From contig NZ_CP082164.1 of NCBI RefSeq assembly GCF_023101685.1, positions 8,370,001 through 8,434,000 of the forward strand: a DNA stretch of 64,000 nucleotides. Direction: 5' to 3'. Made by a program: the position numbers and the translations under genes. Source of the DNA: Bradyrhizobium sp. 186. Lineage in GTDB: Bacteria > Pseudomonadota > Alphaproteobacteria > Rhizobiales > Xanthobacteraceae. Below the pieces are notes generated by a model, which searched no databases, was not told where the DNA came from, and saw only the letters and a program-made list of their open reading frames with translations. The stretch's first letter is position 1. Every line of letters starts with the position of its first letter. Of the stretch, positions 16,288 to 26,160 are shown in pieces.

Positions 16288-18207
16288 ATGAACCTAATGC
16301 AGCTCAACAGCGTTTCGCTGCCCGCCAGTGCAGATCCAGCTCTGTTCGGGCTTGTTCCGGGGGCTTCGTCGGCCTTGGGATCATCCGCGCAGACCCCCGG
16401 CCAGATTCGGCAAGGCGAACCTTCGATGTTCGAGGCGATGGTGTCCATCTGCTCGCGGGAAGAGAAATCCGACGTTCCCTCCACGCCACCGGATCTGCTG
16501 CAATCAGAGCGACAGATCCCGCAGGATTCGCTGGACCAGTTGTCAGCGCACGCGAAGGCGGCGATCGAGGCGGTGATGAAGGATCCGGTTTTTTCTTCCT
16601 CGGTCGATTCCTCCTCGGTCGATTCCTCTTCGGTCGACACCCCTGGTGCAGACGCATCGTCGACGGCTGCTCCATCGCCTGACGTACCGAGCACTCCGGT
16701 GCCAAGCTCTAGGATCACGTGGAACGGCGGCACGCTCACCAATGCCGAGTTGCAGATCGTGGCAGTGCTGAACCGGCACAAGGACCAATGCCCACTCAGC
16801 TGGGACTCGCTGGCAGCCAAGGCCAGCGATCCGTCGACGCCCCCGGATCTGAAGGAGGCGATCGAAGGATTGCGACGCGATCCAGAGCTCTTCTATGCGA
16901 TTGGCTCCCAAGGGGACGGCCGCTGCGGCGGCAAGATCAAGGCCAAGGATCTGTCAGAGTTTTCCGCCAGCCATTCGCAGGTTGCTACATTCCAGGAGCA
17001 GCAAGCGCAAAGCTACGAGCAGAACTATATTCCATCCGACGGCACCTCGAATGGACAAGCATCGGTCATGACCTTGAATGATGCATTGCGCGAGCTTTAC
17101 AAGTATTCTGACTACCTGCCCAAGAATTTGAGCCTGGACGATTTCAAGCGGATCGTCGACGGCAAAGCCGACATCGGTAAGTGTCCGCCTCAGCTGATCG
17201 CGGCGGCTCAACACTTCCTCGAGCACCCGGACGCCTGGAAGCAGTTGTGCGGTGGTGCGACTGATAAAATCCACAAGGAAGACTTCTTGCAAGTCGCCTC
17301 CTCGTCGATGAATTCCACGCAAAGCGAGCTGAACACGCTCGACACGATCAACAAGAATCAGAACGCCTTCTTCGGGGACGGTGACCTGACACGACACAAG
17401 TTGGCGAGTATGGTCGAGGACAAGACTCTCGACCCGAAGATACGAGAAGCGGCATCGCAACTGCTCTCGGACCCGCTCTTGTTCCGTTTGCTAAACAATT
17501 CGATTACGGGCTACAAGACCCATCAGGAGTTCTTCGATTTAGGCGGCGGGCATACGGTCGACTCCGGTAATATCAGCAACAACGACTTCAGGCACTTCTA
17601 TAGCAACATGTCACCTGCGAACCATACCGTTCAGCAGATCAAGACCCATGTCCCCAAGACCGCCGCTGAACAAAATGCAGTCACAGACATGGTGATGGGG
17701 GTATCCGACCAACCCGATGTCGCGTCTCCGAAGAAGAATGGCGGGGTCCTCATGCATGCGGTCGATGACGTAGCCAAGGTGGGCTCGAAGGTGCTCGACT
17801 GGGAGGCCACGGCAGTAGGCCTGCTCGGCGTCATTCCGGGACTGGGCGAGTTGGCCGATGGCATATCGATGGTGCTCGAGCTCGAGTCGCAAGCATTGAG
17901 CCTTCTGCATACGGGCATTAGCGGAGGTGATATGAAACAGGCTCTGAAAGAGGCTGGCCTTAATCTTGCGGGGCAGGCCATTAGCTTTGTCGCTGGGCCC
18001 GAGGTCAAATTCGCGCTGCGCGAGGGCCTCGCAAAGGAGATGCTCGAACAGACCGTGCAGTTCGGCCTCGATACGGCGATCTCGAAAGTGCAGTCCTATG
18101 CCGAGGACCATTTGGACGACCTGAAGGCACGCCTTACCGAGCCCATGCAGGCCGCAGGCGTTCCGAGTCAGGTCGCTACGCCGCCGTCGTCTCAGAAGGT
18201 GGCCTGA
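16288..18207 (+). CDS. nopX: NopX (NolX/HrpF family), T3SS translocator
   Basis: A protein of about 639 residues of the HrpF/NolX family, secreted by the T3SS and thought to insert in the host membrane as part of the translocation pore. Features: repeated family segments (LTNAELQIVAVLNRHKDQCP, then DPELFYAIGSQGDGRCGGKI and CPPQLIAAAQHFLEHPDAWK), and a hydrophobic C-terminal region around residues 510-540 (WEATAVGLLGVIPGLGELAD) that may enter membranes. A short Ser-Ser-Val-Asp repeat lies near residue 105. The frame is open to 16258, but that start has no ribosome site and lies only 27 bases from the tts box. The ATG at 16288 (MNLMQLN) fits the spacing of the other tts genes. Confidence 0.9.
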   Translation: MNLMQLNSVSLPASADPALFGLVPGASSALGSSAQTPGQIRQGEPSMFEAMVSICSREEKSDVPSTPPDLLQSERQIPQDSLDQLSAHAKAAIEAVMKDPVFSSSVDSSSVDSSSVDTPGADASSTAAPSPDVPSTPVPSSRITWNGGTLTNAELQIVAVLNRHKDQCPLSWDSLAAKASDPSTPPDLKEAIEGLRRDPELFYAIGSQGDGRCGGKIKAKDLSEFSASHSQVATFQEQQAQSYEQNYIPSDGTSNGQASVMTLNDALRELYKYSDYLPKNLSLDDFKRIVDGKADIGKCPPQLIAAAQHFLEHPDAWKQLCGGATDKIHKEDFLQVASSSMNSTQSELNTLDTINKNQNAFFGDGDLTRHKLASMVEDKTLDPKIREAASQLLSDPLLFRLLNNSITGYKTHQEFFDLGGGHTVDSGNISNNDFRHFYSNMSPANHTVQQIKTHVPKTAAEQNAVTDMVMGVSDQPDVASPKKNGGVLMHAVDDVAKVGSKVLDWEATAVGLLGVIPGLGELADGISMVLELESQALSLLHTGISGGDMKQALKEAGLNLAGQAISFVAGPEVKFALREGLAKEMLEQTVQFGLDTAISKVQSYAEDHLDDLKARLTEPMQAAGVPSQVATPPSSQKVA

Positions 18208-18229
18208 AAGGCCAGTTGCGGGTAAGGTG

Positions 18230-19396
18230 CGGATTCGTATCTACCTTTTCAGGGACGGACGCTTGCAACTTCTGCGCCGCTCGACAGTACGGCCTCGAGA
18301 AACTCGGTATGTGCCACGTCATCAGGGCGAAGCCGCCGCTCGGCAAGCGGCGGCGGAAGAACGCGCGCTGCACTCGAGGCGCACCCCACGCGCGATGAAA
18401 GTCGCCTGTAAAAGCCGCCGAGCGCGGTGTCTGTACGGCCCACGGTTACGGCAGCAAGGCGCAGAAGTGCCGCCGCCCTACCGCCGGATCCGCGCGTTCG
18501 GGACGAGAGCATTCTGCCGCCGGAGACCTTGTTGTTCGGCGCCAGTCCCAGCCAGGAGGTAAAATGCTTTGCACTTCGCCACGAGGAGAGGTCGTCGCCC
18601 CATTCAGCGATCAGCTTCAGCGAGAGGTAAGGACCGAGGCCGTCGAGCGTGGTGATGTCCTTTCCGACCAACGGAACAGCGCCACGCGGACGTTCGTAAG
18701 CTAGAGCGTTCGCCTGATCGGTTCGATTCCGACGCGCCTTCAACACGGCTTCGATCCGGGGCGTCGCAGACAGATGCTTTCTCGTGGTAGGCGTCCTAAA
18801 GCGCAAGTGCCTGCTCGAGCGCAAACAGACGCTCGGCGCGATAGCTTCCGGTGAGCGCCTTCACGATCGTCTCCGCACTAGCGTGGCAACTGTAATGGCG
18901 CACGCACGCCAGCGCCTCAGGATCGCGCTCGCCGGCAAGGATCGCGCGGATGAGGCGCAGCCGGTGGCGCCGGTGATGTCGGCGAGACCTGGTGGAGTTG
19001 AAGATTTATCTCCGTCAAGGCCTTGTGCATATGCTTGATGTGGGAGGCCGCGTACCCAATCAGACGCTCGCGCTGGCGCACGTAGGATCGCAGCTCCGCA
19101 ATCTGTCCTTTGGGCCGAAAGCTGGCTCGCGACAGCCCAAACGAATGGAGCCGCTGCAGCCACTGCGCATCGGTGATATCGGGCTGCCTCGAGCATCGGC
19201 ACCACTTCTGACTCAAAACACATCGGCCAACCGGTCCGGCCGGCGACGGCCGCGCCCACCCTTCTTCTGCGATGGTAGGCGGGGTTGTTCTGGGTCCGAT
19301 ACGCGGTTGACGGACTAAACGACGCCTTGGCGGCGGCCACTGGCGGGCTGACGGTACTTCGTGTAGAGCCTTCTGTCGTTGCCGCCCGTGATGCAA
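18230..19396 (-). pseudogene. IS110-family transposase pseudogene
   Basis: Fragments in several frames match the IS110/IS116 transposase in order. ELRSYVRQRERLIGYAASHI and KHMHKALTEINLQLHQVS are N-terminal. TLDGLGPYLSLKLIAEWGDD and FTSWLGLAPNNKVSGG are C-terminal. At least three frameshifts lie between them. The length of about 1.15 kb is close to a full gene, so this is a complete but mutated copy. Confidence 0.8.
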
Positions 19397-19641
19397 GAAG
19401 TTTCTGACCCGTTCGGCGTGTGGACGATGCGGTCTTCTGTCAGGCCTTCCTTTACGGCGTCCTCAGAAGCCGCTGGCCGGTATGGTGATCCGCGGATCAA
19501 GTCCAATTCTCATCTCCGAGCACCTCGGCTCTTCGGCTCTAACTGGTTTTCCTGATCCAGATCTGTTCGATCGTTCCGCCCATTAGGGTCGTCGCCTTCT
19601 CACACCCTTCACCAACGTCAGGCTATTTCGTGCTGCATTCG

Positions 19642-19845
19642 TCATGATGCCGTCACTGCCTGCGCTGGGTTCCGATAATCCACCTTCCGGGTGGCCATGG
19701 CCCAAATCGTCCGAGCCATCTTGGTCGCGAAGGCGATCGCCACGAGCATGCGCGGCTTCCGCGAGAGCGCTTCGGCGAGCACAAGAGCTGCGTTTGCGCT
19801 CAGGTAATCTACCACTTCGCCGGCGGCCAGACCGTCGTCCGCCAA
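19642..19845 (-). pseudogene. IS110-type transposase C-terminal tail
   Basis: A 67-codon frame contains RKPRMLVAIAFATKMARTIW, then AMATRKVDYR, similar to the very C-terminus of IS110-family transposases (PxxLVAVALANKxARxxWA). No other part of the element is recognisable beside it. Confidence 0.5.
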
Positions 19846-20394
19846 TGATCCAGCAGAGCTGGCTCGAGACCGGAAGACGAGCCGCGGGCATGGTAGTCGA
19901 TGGCTCAGCTCCGGCTGCCTGTCTTCCCGACTCGGCTTCGGAAGGCGGAGCTTCCATGAGTTCGAGCACGGCGCGCCCCTTCCTACGCCAACCGCCGTTC
20001 AGGCGCTCGTCGAACGGCAGTGCCACGTAGTAGGTGACGTCATCCGGAGTCACTCTCGCGATCGCGTTGCGCGCCACGCGCCCACCCGAATATCCGGTCG
20101 ACACTGCGTGCAGTTCGCTGCCTCGGACTGGGAGTGCCACCAGGTCGAGCAAGCCATCCAGCGCACGAGACGCTCGGGCGGCGGTGGAAGTCGCTTTCCT
20201 CGCGGCGAGCTCGACGCCTCGGCGGGTCCGAGTGCCCCGCATCATGTTCCCCTTGCGACGTGCCGCTTGCACCAGTCCGGCACCTCCTCGCCTCGTGCTG
20301 GGTGGATAACGTGGAAGCCTGCATCGCGCAACGCCTCGACGATACGCGGTCGAGCTGCCCAAAGGCGTGGTCGGATTTTCCCTTTATGCGCTGG
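19846..20394. other. Open but unrecognised stretch before nopP
   Basis: On the minus strand a long frame (about 19880-20360) reads like protein (ARVTPDDVTYYVALPFDERL), and a second frame covers 20290-20400 (ARPRIVEALRDAGFHVIHPA). I recognise no family and cannot define a start, so I do not call a gene. A plus-strand frame here is only the upstream extension of nopP and lies before its tts box. Confidence 0.35.
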
Positions 20395-20424
20395 CGTCAG
20401 CTTACGGACAGCTAAGCTGTCTAT
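20395..20424 (+). promoter_or_regulatory. tts box of nopP
   Basis: The site reads CGTCAGCTTACGGACAGCTA and then AGCTGTCTAT. The CGTCAGCTT and AGCT half-sites are conserved and the centre is degenerate. It ends 61 bases before the ATG at 20486. Confidence 0.85.
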
Positions 20425-20485
20425 CAAGCGGGTAAGGTCTAACGACCTGAAGCAATGCAAGACGTATGATCCAGGTGCAGTCGTC

Positions 20486-21295
20486 ATGTACGGTCGCGTT
20501 AACAATTGGCCCGATATTCCGGCCGAAGAAAGATATCATCGGGCAGCCAACGCTGAGGAAGCGGGTGCCGAAAGCCAGGGCTTCGCCGATGCGTTCGCTA
20601 GAACGCGATTGCAGGAGTCTGCTGGCAGCTCACCTTCGCAACCGAGTTATTCCCTCGTTCGAAAACCTCCTGTGGTCGAGATCGACAGAGCTACCTTCAG
20701 GACAGAAGTGAGGACCTTTCATGGCGACGCAATCAACCGCATCGCCAACAATCCACACGAGTACTCGGAATTTGTATCCGCAAGAGCTAAGCGCACAGCA
20801 GAGGTCGCTAAGGAATACGGTATCAGAAGAGATTCAGAAGACGCCCGATATTACAGCTACCAATTAGGAAATGTGAGCGTCGGCCTCCAAAGAACGGAGG
20901 CCGGATTCAACATGACTGAGTTCGAAAGCGATAAGTGGCGAGAACAGTTCCCTGGACGAAGTGAAGTCACCTCAATTGTGGATTTTCAGGTTGCTCATCC
21001 GCTTGTCGCGAACGCCGGCGATATTCTGCTCGAACATCAACTTCGGCAAGACGGCGAACGACCATTGGTGAACTGGCGTCCTGCTAATGCAGAAGCGAAG
21101 GCCCGCGCAGAGACAATGGGCTTCGTTGAAGTGGACGAGGACGACATGGTACTTGACCCCACTCAGTCCGCCCAGTGGACAAAAAACAGCCTCGGTGAAT
21201 GGCAGCGCGCAACTAAATCTCAGCTTTATCTCTCCAAGGTCGATAGCGATACTGAGGTTGCAGCAGATTCCGAAGAGGATGGTGACTTTATGTAA
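20486..21295 (+). CDS. nopP: NopP-like T3SS effector
   Basis: A 269-residue protein with the length and start (MYGRVNNW) expected of rhizobial NopP, a TtsI-controlled effector delivered to legume cells and phosphorylated there. The N-terminal 60 residues are polar, as for a T3SS signal. The conserved core includes HPLVANAGDILLEHQLRQDG and AKARAETMGFVEVDEDDMVL, with DPTQSAQWTKNSLGEWQRA near the C-terminus. The last 20 residues are strongly acidic. The frame is open far upstream (to 20108), but the tts box lies inside that extension, so the ATG at 20486 is the start. A broken second copy of the N-terminus is at 60567-60845. Confidence 0.8.
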   Translation: MYGRVNNWPDIPAEERYHRAANAEEAGAESQGFADAFARTRLQESAGSSPSQPSYSLVRKPPVVEIDRATFRTEVRTFHGDAINRIANNPHEYSEFVSARAKRTAEVAKEYGIRRDSEDARYYSYQLGNVSVGLQRTEAGFNMTEFESDKWREQFPGRSEVTSIVDFQVAHPLVANAGDILLEHQLRQDGERPLVNWRPANAEAKARAETMGFVEVDEDDMVLDPTQSAQWTKNSLGEWQRATKSQLYLSKVDSDTEVAADSEEDGDFM

Positions 21296-21794
21296 TGCCA
21301 GATCCGCAGGCATTCATGTTTGGGCAGGCGGTGGAGCAAGGAGCGCAGGCAAACCGACAGCTGCGGCAAAGGTCAAGCCTTAGCCGAGCGAAACCGACAA
21401 TTCGACTGGATCCGCGAGGTGCTTTGTAACAAGGCACCAATGTTCACCATCAGGCCGGTCCGAGGTGGTTTCGCCGTTTGATGCGCCAATCTGAGGGAGA
21501 TAGGGTGTCTCGGCCAATTCGGTCGAAGACACCAAATCAGGAGAGATGTCGAGCGAATTGAGCCACAGCAGCCATGCGCTCTGATCCTGGCGCTAAGCTC
21601 TGCGCCGCTGCCGCCGACCTTAAGGACGGACGTGTTGACCGGCGCGATGTGGCCCGTCCTGAACCGGCTTAATGCCAGATGCGATCTCGACAAGCTTGTG
21701 TGCGGCGGCTTCGGAGCCAAGCTAGCTTGATCGGCGGAAATCTCATCAGGCTCGGACTGACTCGCTGCCGCCAAGCATCGTGGAATCGTCGCCG
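21296..21794. other. About 500 bases without a supported gene
   Basis: Only one short minus-strand frame is open, and it shows no recognisable motif. I see no repeat or regulatory site. Confidence 0.4.
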
Positions 21795-22430
21795 CTAAGA
21801 AGGCGGTTTGAGCGCCTGCGACCGGACACCTGCTTGCCAGAGGATGATCAGGATTGATGTCAGCAAATCCCTCAGCCAGGCGATCACGCGGCGGAGGTTG
21901 TGGCCGACGGCGGTGAGGATGACGTTGCTGGCGTCGCTCTCACGCCCCTTGGGATGGCAGCGGCCGAGGTGGCCGTCGCTCTTCATGTGGCCAATGATGG
22001 GCTCGATGGCTGAACGGCGCCGGAGCTCGCGCTCGATGACGCCGAAGACGCCCCGTTTCTGCCCGGAGATGAAGACGCGGCGCGGTCTATCGGTGTTGCG
22101 GCCGCGATAGCCCTTGTCGACATAGGCGCGCTCGACCGCGCAGCCGGTTAGCGTTTCCGTCGCCTCGATGATGGTGCCGAGCGAGTTTCCGTCATAGCGA
22201 TTGCCGGGCAGTGCGCGAGCGTGCAGCACGAACTGGCCGCCCGGCGCGCGGTCGTTGGTGGTGACGATCGAGGCCTTGACGCTGAACTCGTAAGGCGCTG
22301 CCGCCTTGCCTTTGCGGGTGTACTCGACCTGGAGCGCATGGAAGGAATAGAGTTTCCTGCGCTGCCGCTGCTGTTGCGATCCGCGCATCAACGTCAGTAC
22401 GGCATCGTTCTTTCTTCCTGCTCATTTTCT
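21795..22430 (-). pseudogene. IS5-family transposase, C-terminal part
   Basis: The frame encodes the second half of an IS5-type transposase: KLYSFHALQVEYTRKGKAAA, then TGCAVERAYVDKGYRGRN with the second catalytic Asp region, and RRSAIEPIIGHMKSDGHLGR carrying the final Glu of the DDE triad. The N-terminal half with the first Asp is missing, so it is a truncated, inactive copy. The C-terminus looks intact. Confidence 0.8.
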
Positions 22431-22559
22431 GAACCTCCGTTTGAGAGGCCGCCGCGGCCCGTCACGGGTTCCGACGCCGGGGAATTCAGGGGGGCCGGCG
22501 CATCCTTAGGCCGAAACGAAATGAAGGGCGGCCAAGCCGCTGCGCCGGCCACCGGCCCC

Positions 22560-22715
22560 GCAACACCAACAGCGGGACGGGGGCACTTGGCGATCGTTTT
22601 GGGCCTCGTATATTGAACCGGTAGGCTGCGTCGGCCTTGCTCCGCCCTCGACCACGCTTCGCACCCTCGCCTCTCGACCTTTGGGCGTCAAAGGCGCATT
22701 CTTGTGGACGTTCAT
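22560..22715 (-). pseudogene. IS481-type transposase N-terminal scrap
   Basis: The frame starts MNVHKNAPLTPKGREARVRS followed by VVEGG, the usual start of IS481-family transposases (HTH part). The similarity stops after about 30 residues, so only the first part remains. Confidence 0.55.
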
Positions 22716-22789
22716 CTGGTCTCTCCTTGGAATACTGAAGCTTCGCAACCTCAGCCTCCTCGGTTCAGACCAGATGGACAACCTCCTGA

Positions 22790-22945
22790 GGAACCAAAGC
22801 TAGCGGAGCGCTTCGGCAAGCGCGTCCTGTCGCTCGATGACGACATTGTTCGGAGTTGGGGATGGATTGCCGGCGGGGTAAAGCGGCGCGCGGCCATGCT
22901 CGCCTGTGATCGACACGATGCTCGCCGCGACCGCGAGAGGCCGGT
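22790..22945 (+). pseudogene. VapC-like PIN toxin remnant
   Basis: One frame reads LAERFGKRVLSLDDDIVRSW followed by GWIAG, and the next frame has VIDTMLAATAR. Together these resemble the C-terminal half of a VapC PIN-domain toxin (RVLPLDxxVAxxWG ... PVIDxLIAATA). A frameshift lies between, and the N-terminal catalytic Asp and the vapB antitoxin are absent. Confidence 0.5.
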
Positions 22946-23405
22946 CCTCTGAGGGATGGGCCCTGAATGGCGAATCGAAAAATCGGGCGAGGCCGAAGCC
23001 TGGCCCGGTGCGGCTCAACGGAACGCCTCTATCTGCAGCTCGGCCGCCATGCGATCCACGGTCTGGCCCGGATTTTCGACCGGACGCCTCGAAATCAATG
23101 GTCGTGCTGAAGCCTTCGCCGTGTTGGGTCTGGGGGCAGCACCGGGAAAGCCGCGATGGCCAGGCTCATCGACTTCGCCGGGGTCTCGGATCAGGGGAAA
23201 GGTGCGGGGTGGGTCACCAGGAAGCCTGAGAGATCCCGTTGGTGTCCACATGGAAAGCCCGCGCGGAGCATCGGCGTTAACAACGCTCCAGGCCCGATGT
23301 CCGGACTTTATGGCGCGTCAATCAACATGAGACAAGGCGGCCGAGTTAGGAGATAATTGACGCTGGCCTCCGGCTTGGCAAGCGCTGATTGACGCTGCGC
23401 GACAA
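22946..23405. other. About 460 bases without a supported gene
   Basis: Overlapping short frames on both strands have no motif I recognise. It lies between IS remnants and may be unmatched IS sequence. Confidence 0.35.
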
Positions 23406-24996
23406 TCAAGCGGTACTGCCGTATGCCTCATGGAGGAATGTTCCCGGAGACGCGATCGTTGCCTCATTTATTTTGCTCCCGAGAAGACGGACGGTCGGTA
23501 CCTGGGAGGCCTGCGCAACGACCGGCCTCCCCCGTGTCGGAAGCGGGTGCTGTCTCCGTGCAACGGGTGCCTCGTCGAACCGCTCTGCATGATCTGCCGA
23601 TCCAAACAGCAGCGCGCTTGCCTGCTCGCTGCGCCAGGATTTGAGGCGGCGCTGAAGCGTTCGCAGCAACTTATCCGGATACGCGCCCGGATATTCCGCC
23701 TGTAGCCTTGTCAGGAGCTCGGCGCCGTTTCGCCACGGCTCGGCCTTGAACCACTCCTGCAGCTGTGGGGTCGCCTGAACGAGCGGATCAGGAGGACGAC
23801 GACCTCGCTTCGCTTTGAGGATCGGACGGTCCGTCCGTCGAGATGCGCCCTCTTTCCAAGCCGTTCGCAAGCTGGCGAGGAAGAAGGGCCGCAGTAATCG
23901 AATCGCCCGACGACTTCACGTCGGCAAGGTCGGCCAGATGTTGCTGCGCAGACCGAATGTTACGCAGCAACGCGACGGGGTCCAAGCTGAAGCAGATTTC
24001 CTGCAGTCGGGCGAGAACCGCATCGGAGGTATGTGGGTCAGCTGCCAGTCGCTGATGCGGCGTCGTCGGTGCACTATAAGATTTACGGACGCGTGCGCCA
24101 TCGCGCTATCAGCTTGAACGACGGCTGCAAGAAGTTCACGAACAGGCGCACTGAGCGATAGAGTTCTGCGAGCAACGCAGCCGCCTCAAGTCCTTCAAAC
24201 CGCCGATAACCGACGATGCGTCGGACCACGGCTCCGTTCTTCTGTTCGATAAACGCCTGGTCGTTCTTGCGGTAGGGTCGGCAACGCGTGAACTCGATGT
24301 TCGTCTGCTCACATGCCCTGCAGCGAGAGCGGCAGCTGTCGGCGAACTTCTGTCATCACGGTGCTCAGGAGCGTTTGCTCGCGCACCAGCAACGGCGCAC
24401 ACTCCGTCCAACAGGTCGCAATATCCGTGAGCACCAGCGTCTGCATAAAACTGGCGCGCGCCGAGGGCCCACTGTGAGTGACCAGATCGGCTTCGACTAA
24501 GCCCGGCGCCGGATCCTTCCAGCCGGCGGACGTCCGTACCGGGATTCCGTCGCAATGTGCTCGCCACCGGGCGGCGCCGCTGGCGTCCACCTTCCTCTCG
24601 GATCTTGCCCAGCGCCCCATCGATCGTTGACGCGCTCCCCGCCAGCAGCTTCGCACGGATTTCAGGCGCCAGGCCCATGTGACCGTTCCGTTCCATCGAC
24701 TCGATCAGGAGCGGCAGCAGCGCTTTCAGCCTCTTGCCGCAGATCCGATCGGACGCCTCACAAAGAACTACCAGCGCATTTCGTTCAGCTTCCTCGTAAA
24801 TCCGGCGACCGGTGCGCCGAACCGAGGATTGCCTCATCTCGCCTCGGAGCAGGCGCATCGCATGCTTTCGATGCAAGCCCGTCCCAAGCACAAACTGGTC
24901 CAGAATTCGCGCCTTCTCCGCGCGGCTCGCCTCTCTGTAGCGCTGCCCCACAGCGGCCGTCAGCTCTCTCCGAATCGCCATGCTCAGTTGCCTCAC
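23406..24996 (-). pseudogene. Integrase-type transposase pseudogene (DDE, about 1.6 kb)
   Basis: A frame of 286 codons starts at 24996 (AIRRELTAAVGQRYREASRA, then FVLGTGLHRKHAMRLLRGE) and is the N-terminal HTH part of a rhizobial transposase with an integrase core. Frameshifts scramble the central catalytic part (near 24600, 24300 and 24100). The C-terminus reappears at 23870-23500 (QEWFKAEPWRNGAELLTRLQ, then LLRTLQRRLKSWRSEQA). It is a complete but dead element. Its 3' end is duplicated in inverted orientation at 29440-29735. Confidence 0.75.
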
Positions 24997-25119
24997 TCAT
25001 TATCGCGCCCGCAGTCCCATCCCACTGGGGAGTAAATTACGTGAGGCAGGCACAGCACAGCATTCAGGAACATTTCAACGAACTTCTTGCCATCCTCGTA
25101 TGGCTTCCGACCGGGACGA

Positions 25120-25449
25120 TCGGCCATGATGCCCTGCACGCTTGAGGCCGATCCGTGTGCCACATCCAGGCGCACCGCTCTCGAGCGCTTCCTAAGCGAC
25201 GGTCGCATCAAGCTCGACTCCAACACCGTCGAGCGCGCAATCCGGCCACCAACCATCACGAGAAAAAACGCGCTCTTCCGGGCAGCCATGGTGGCCGGAC
25301 CTGGGCCACCATCGCCACGCTGCTGCAGACCAACGAAGATGAACGACGTCGACCCGCACTCCTGGCTCACGCAAACTCTCGAACGGATCGCGCGGCGCTG
25401 GCCGATCTCTCAGATCGATACTCTCATGCCCTGGAACTTCCAAGCCTGA
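25120..25449 (+). pseudogene. IS66-family tnpC C-terminal remnant
   Basis: The sequence reads ERFLSDGRIKLDSNTVERAI then RPPTITRKNALF, matching the C-terminal end of IS66 TnpC (DGRIEIDSNxVENAIRP). After frameshifts it continues as the usual final segment ending in LMPWNF. Only about the last 110 codons are present, with two frameshifts. Confidence 0.75.
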
Positions 25450-26160
25450 ATGGCCAAAGCTTCGCGCTTACGCCGCTGCCAACACGTCTTTGGTATTCAT
25501 CGGCCGCGGCGCCTCGCGCAATTAAGGTGCTTGAAAGCGGGGGTAGATCACCAAGCTGCGAGGATTTGCCGCATCGTGAAACGGGTATGAAAGCCAACCA
25601 GGCTCGACGCGACAGCGATGGGGGCTTGAAGTCTACGTAGCGTCAGGTTGTACAGTCTGAATCATACATGCCGCCTTCTCTGAAGCTTCATGATCACTCG
25701 GAGAGGCTCGGTTGGTTGTAGCGAATGTGAGGCCGTTGAACTGAAGAACTGATGAGGAAGCAGAGCTTGCAGTGCAAGTATCGAAACCCGGACGCCTTCC
25801 AACAGCAATGGGGCGGCCCAATTTCGATCGCGATGTGCCGCATGCGATCTTGCCCGGAAGGAGGGCGGCAACACCGTGGCTTTTTGGATCGTGCGAGTAT
25901 TTGGGTTTCGTTTCTCCTGGATTGTTTTGAGGTTTGGCGAGCGGTCACCTGTTGCCCAGGAGCCGGGGCGCTTTTCTGCAGCAGCCAAGGCTGGGCAGGC
26001 GTGAGTAATGCACGAGCTCGGAGCGGCGCTAACGGTCCCTTTTTGTTCAATTTGGCGAATCTTGACGTCCGGCTTTTTGAATCCGGAGTCTCTGTGGTCA
26101 GTGCACCGGAGTGTGGCTGCGGAGCAGCTATGAAGAGTCACCTCATCTAGGGAGAGTCGT
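25450..26160. other. About 700 bases upstream of the NopD-like gene
   Basis: No gene is supported. This stretch should hold the promoter of the effector at 26161. The only tts-like sequence I find is CGTCAGGTTGTACAGTCT at 25641, which is too degenerate to call. The ribosome site TAGGGAGAG lies directly before the GTG start at the right end. Confidence 0.5.

Noticed and set aside
20108..20485. N-terminal extension of the nopP frame by 126 codons
   Set aside because: The tts box at 20395-20424 lies inside it, so the extension would be upstream of the promoter.
25641..25670. Possible tts box (CGTCAGGTTGTACAGTCT) upstream of the NopD-like gene
   Set aside because: The TCG centre and the CCTNCTA tail are missing and the distance to the start is about 490 bases. 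A match at this level can occur by chance, so I list no site, although NopD genes are expected to be TtsI-controlled.
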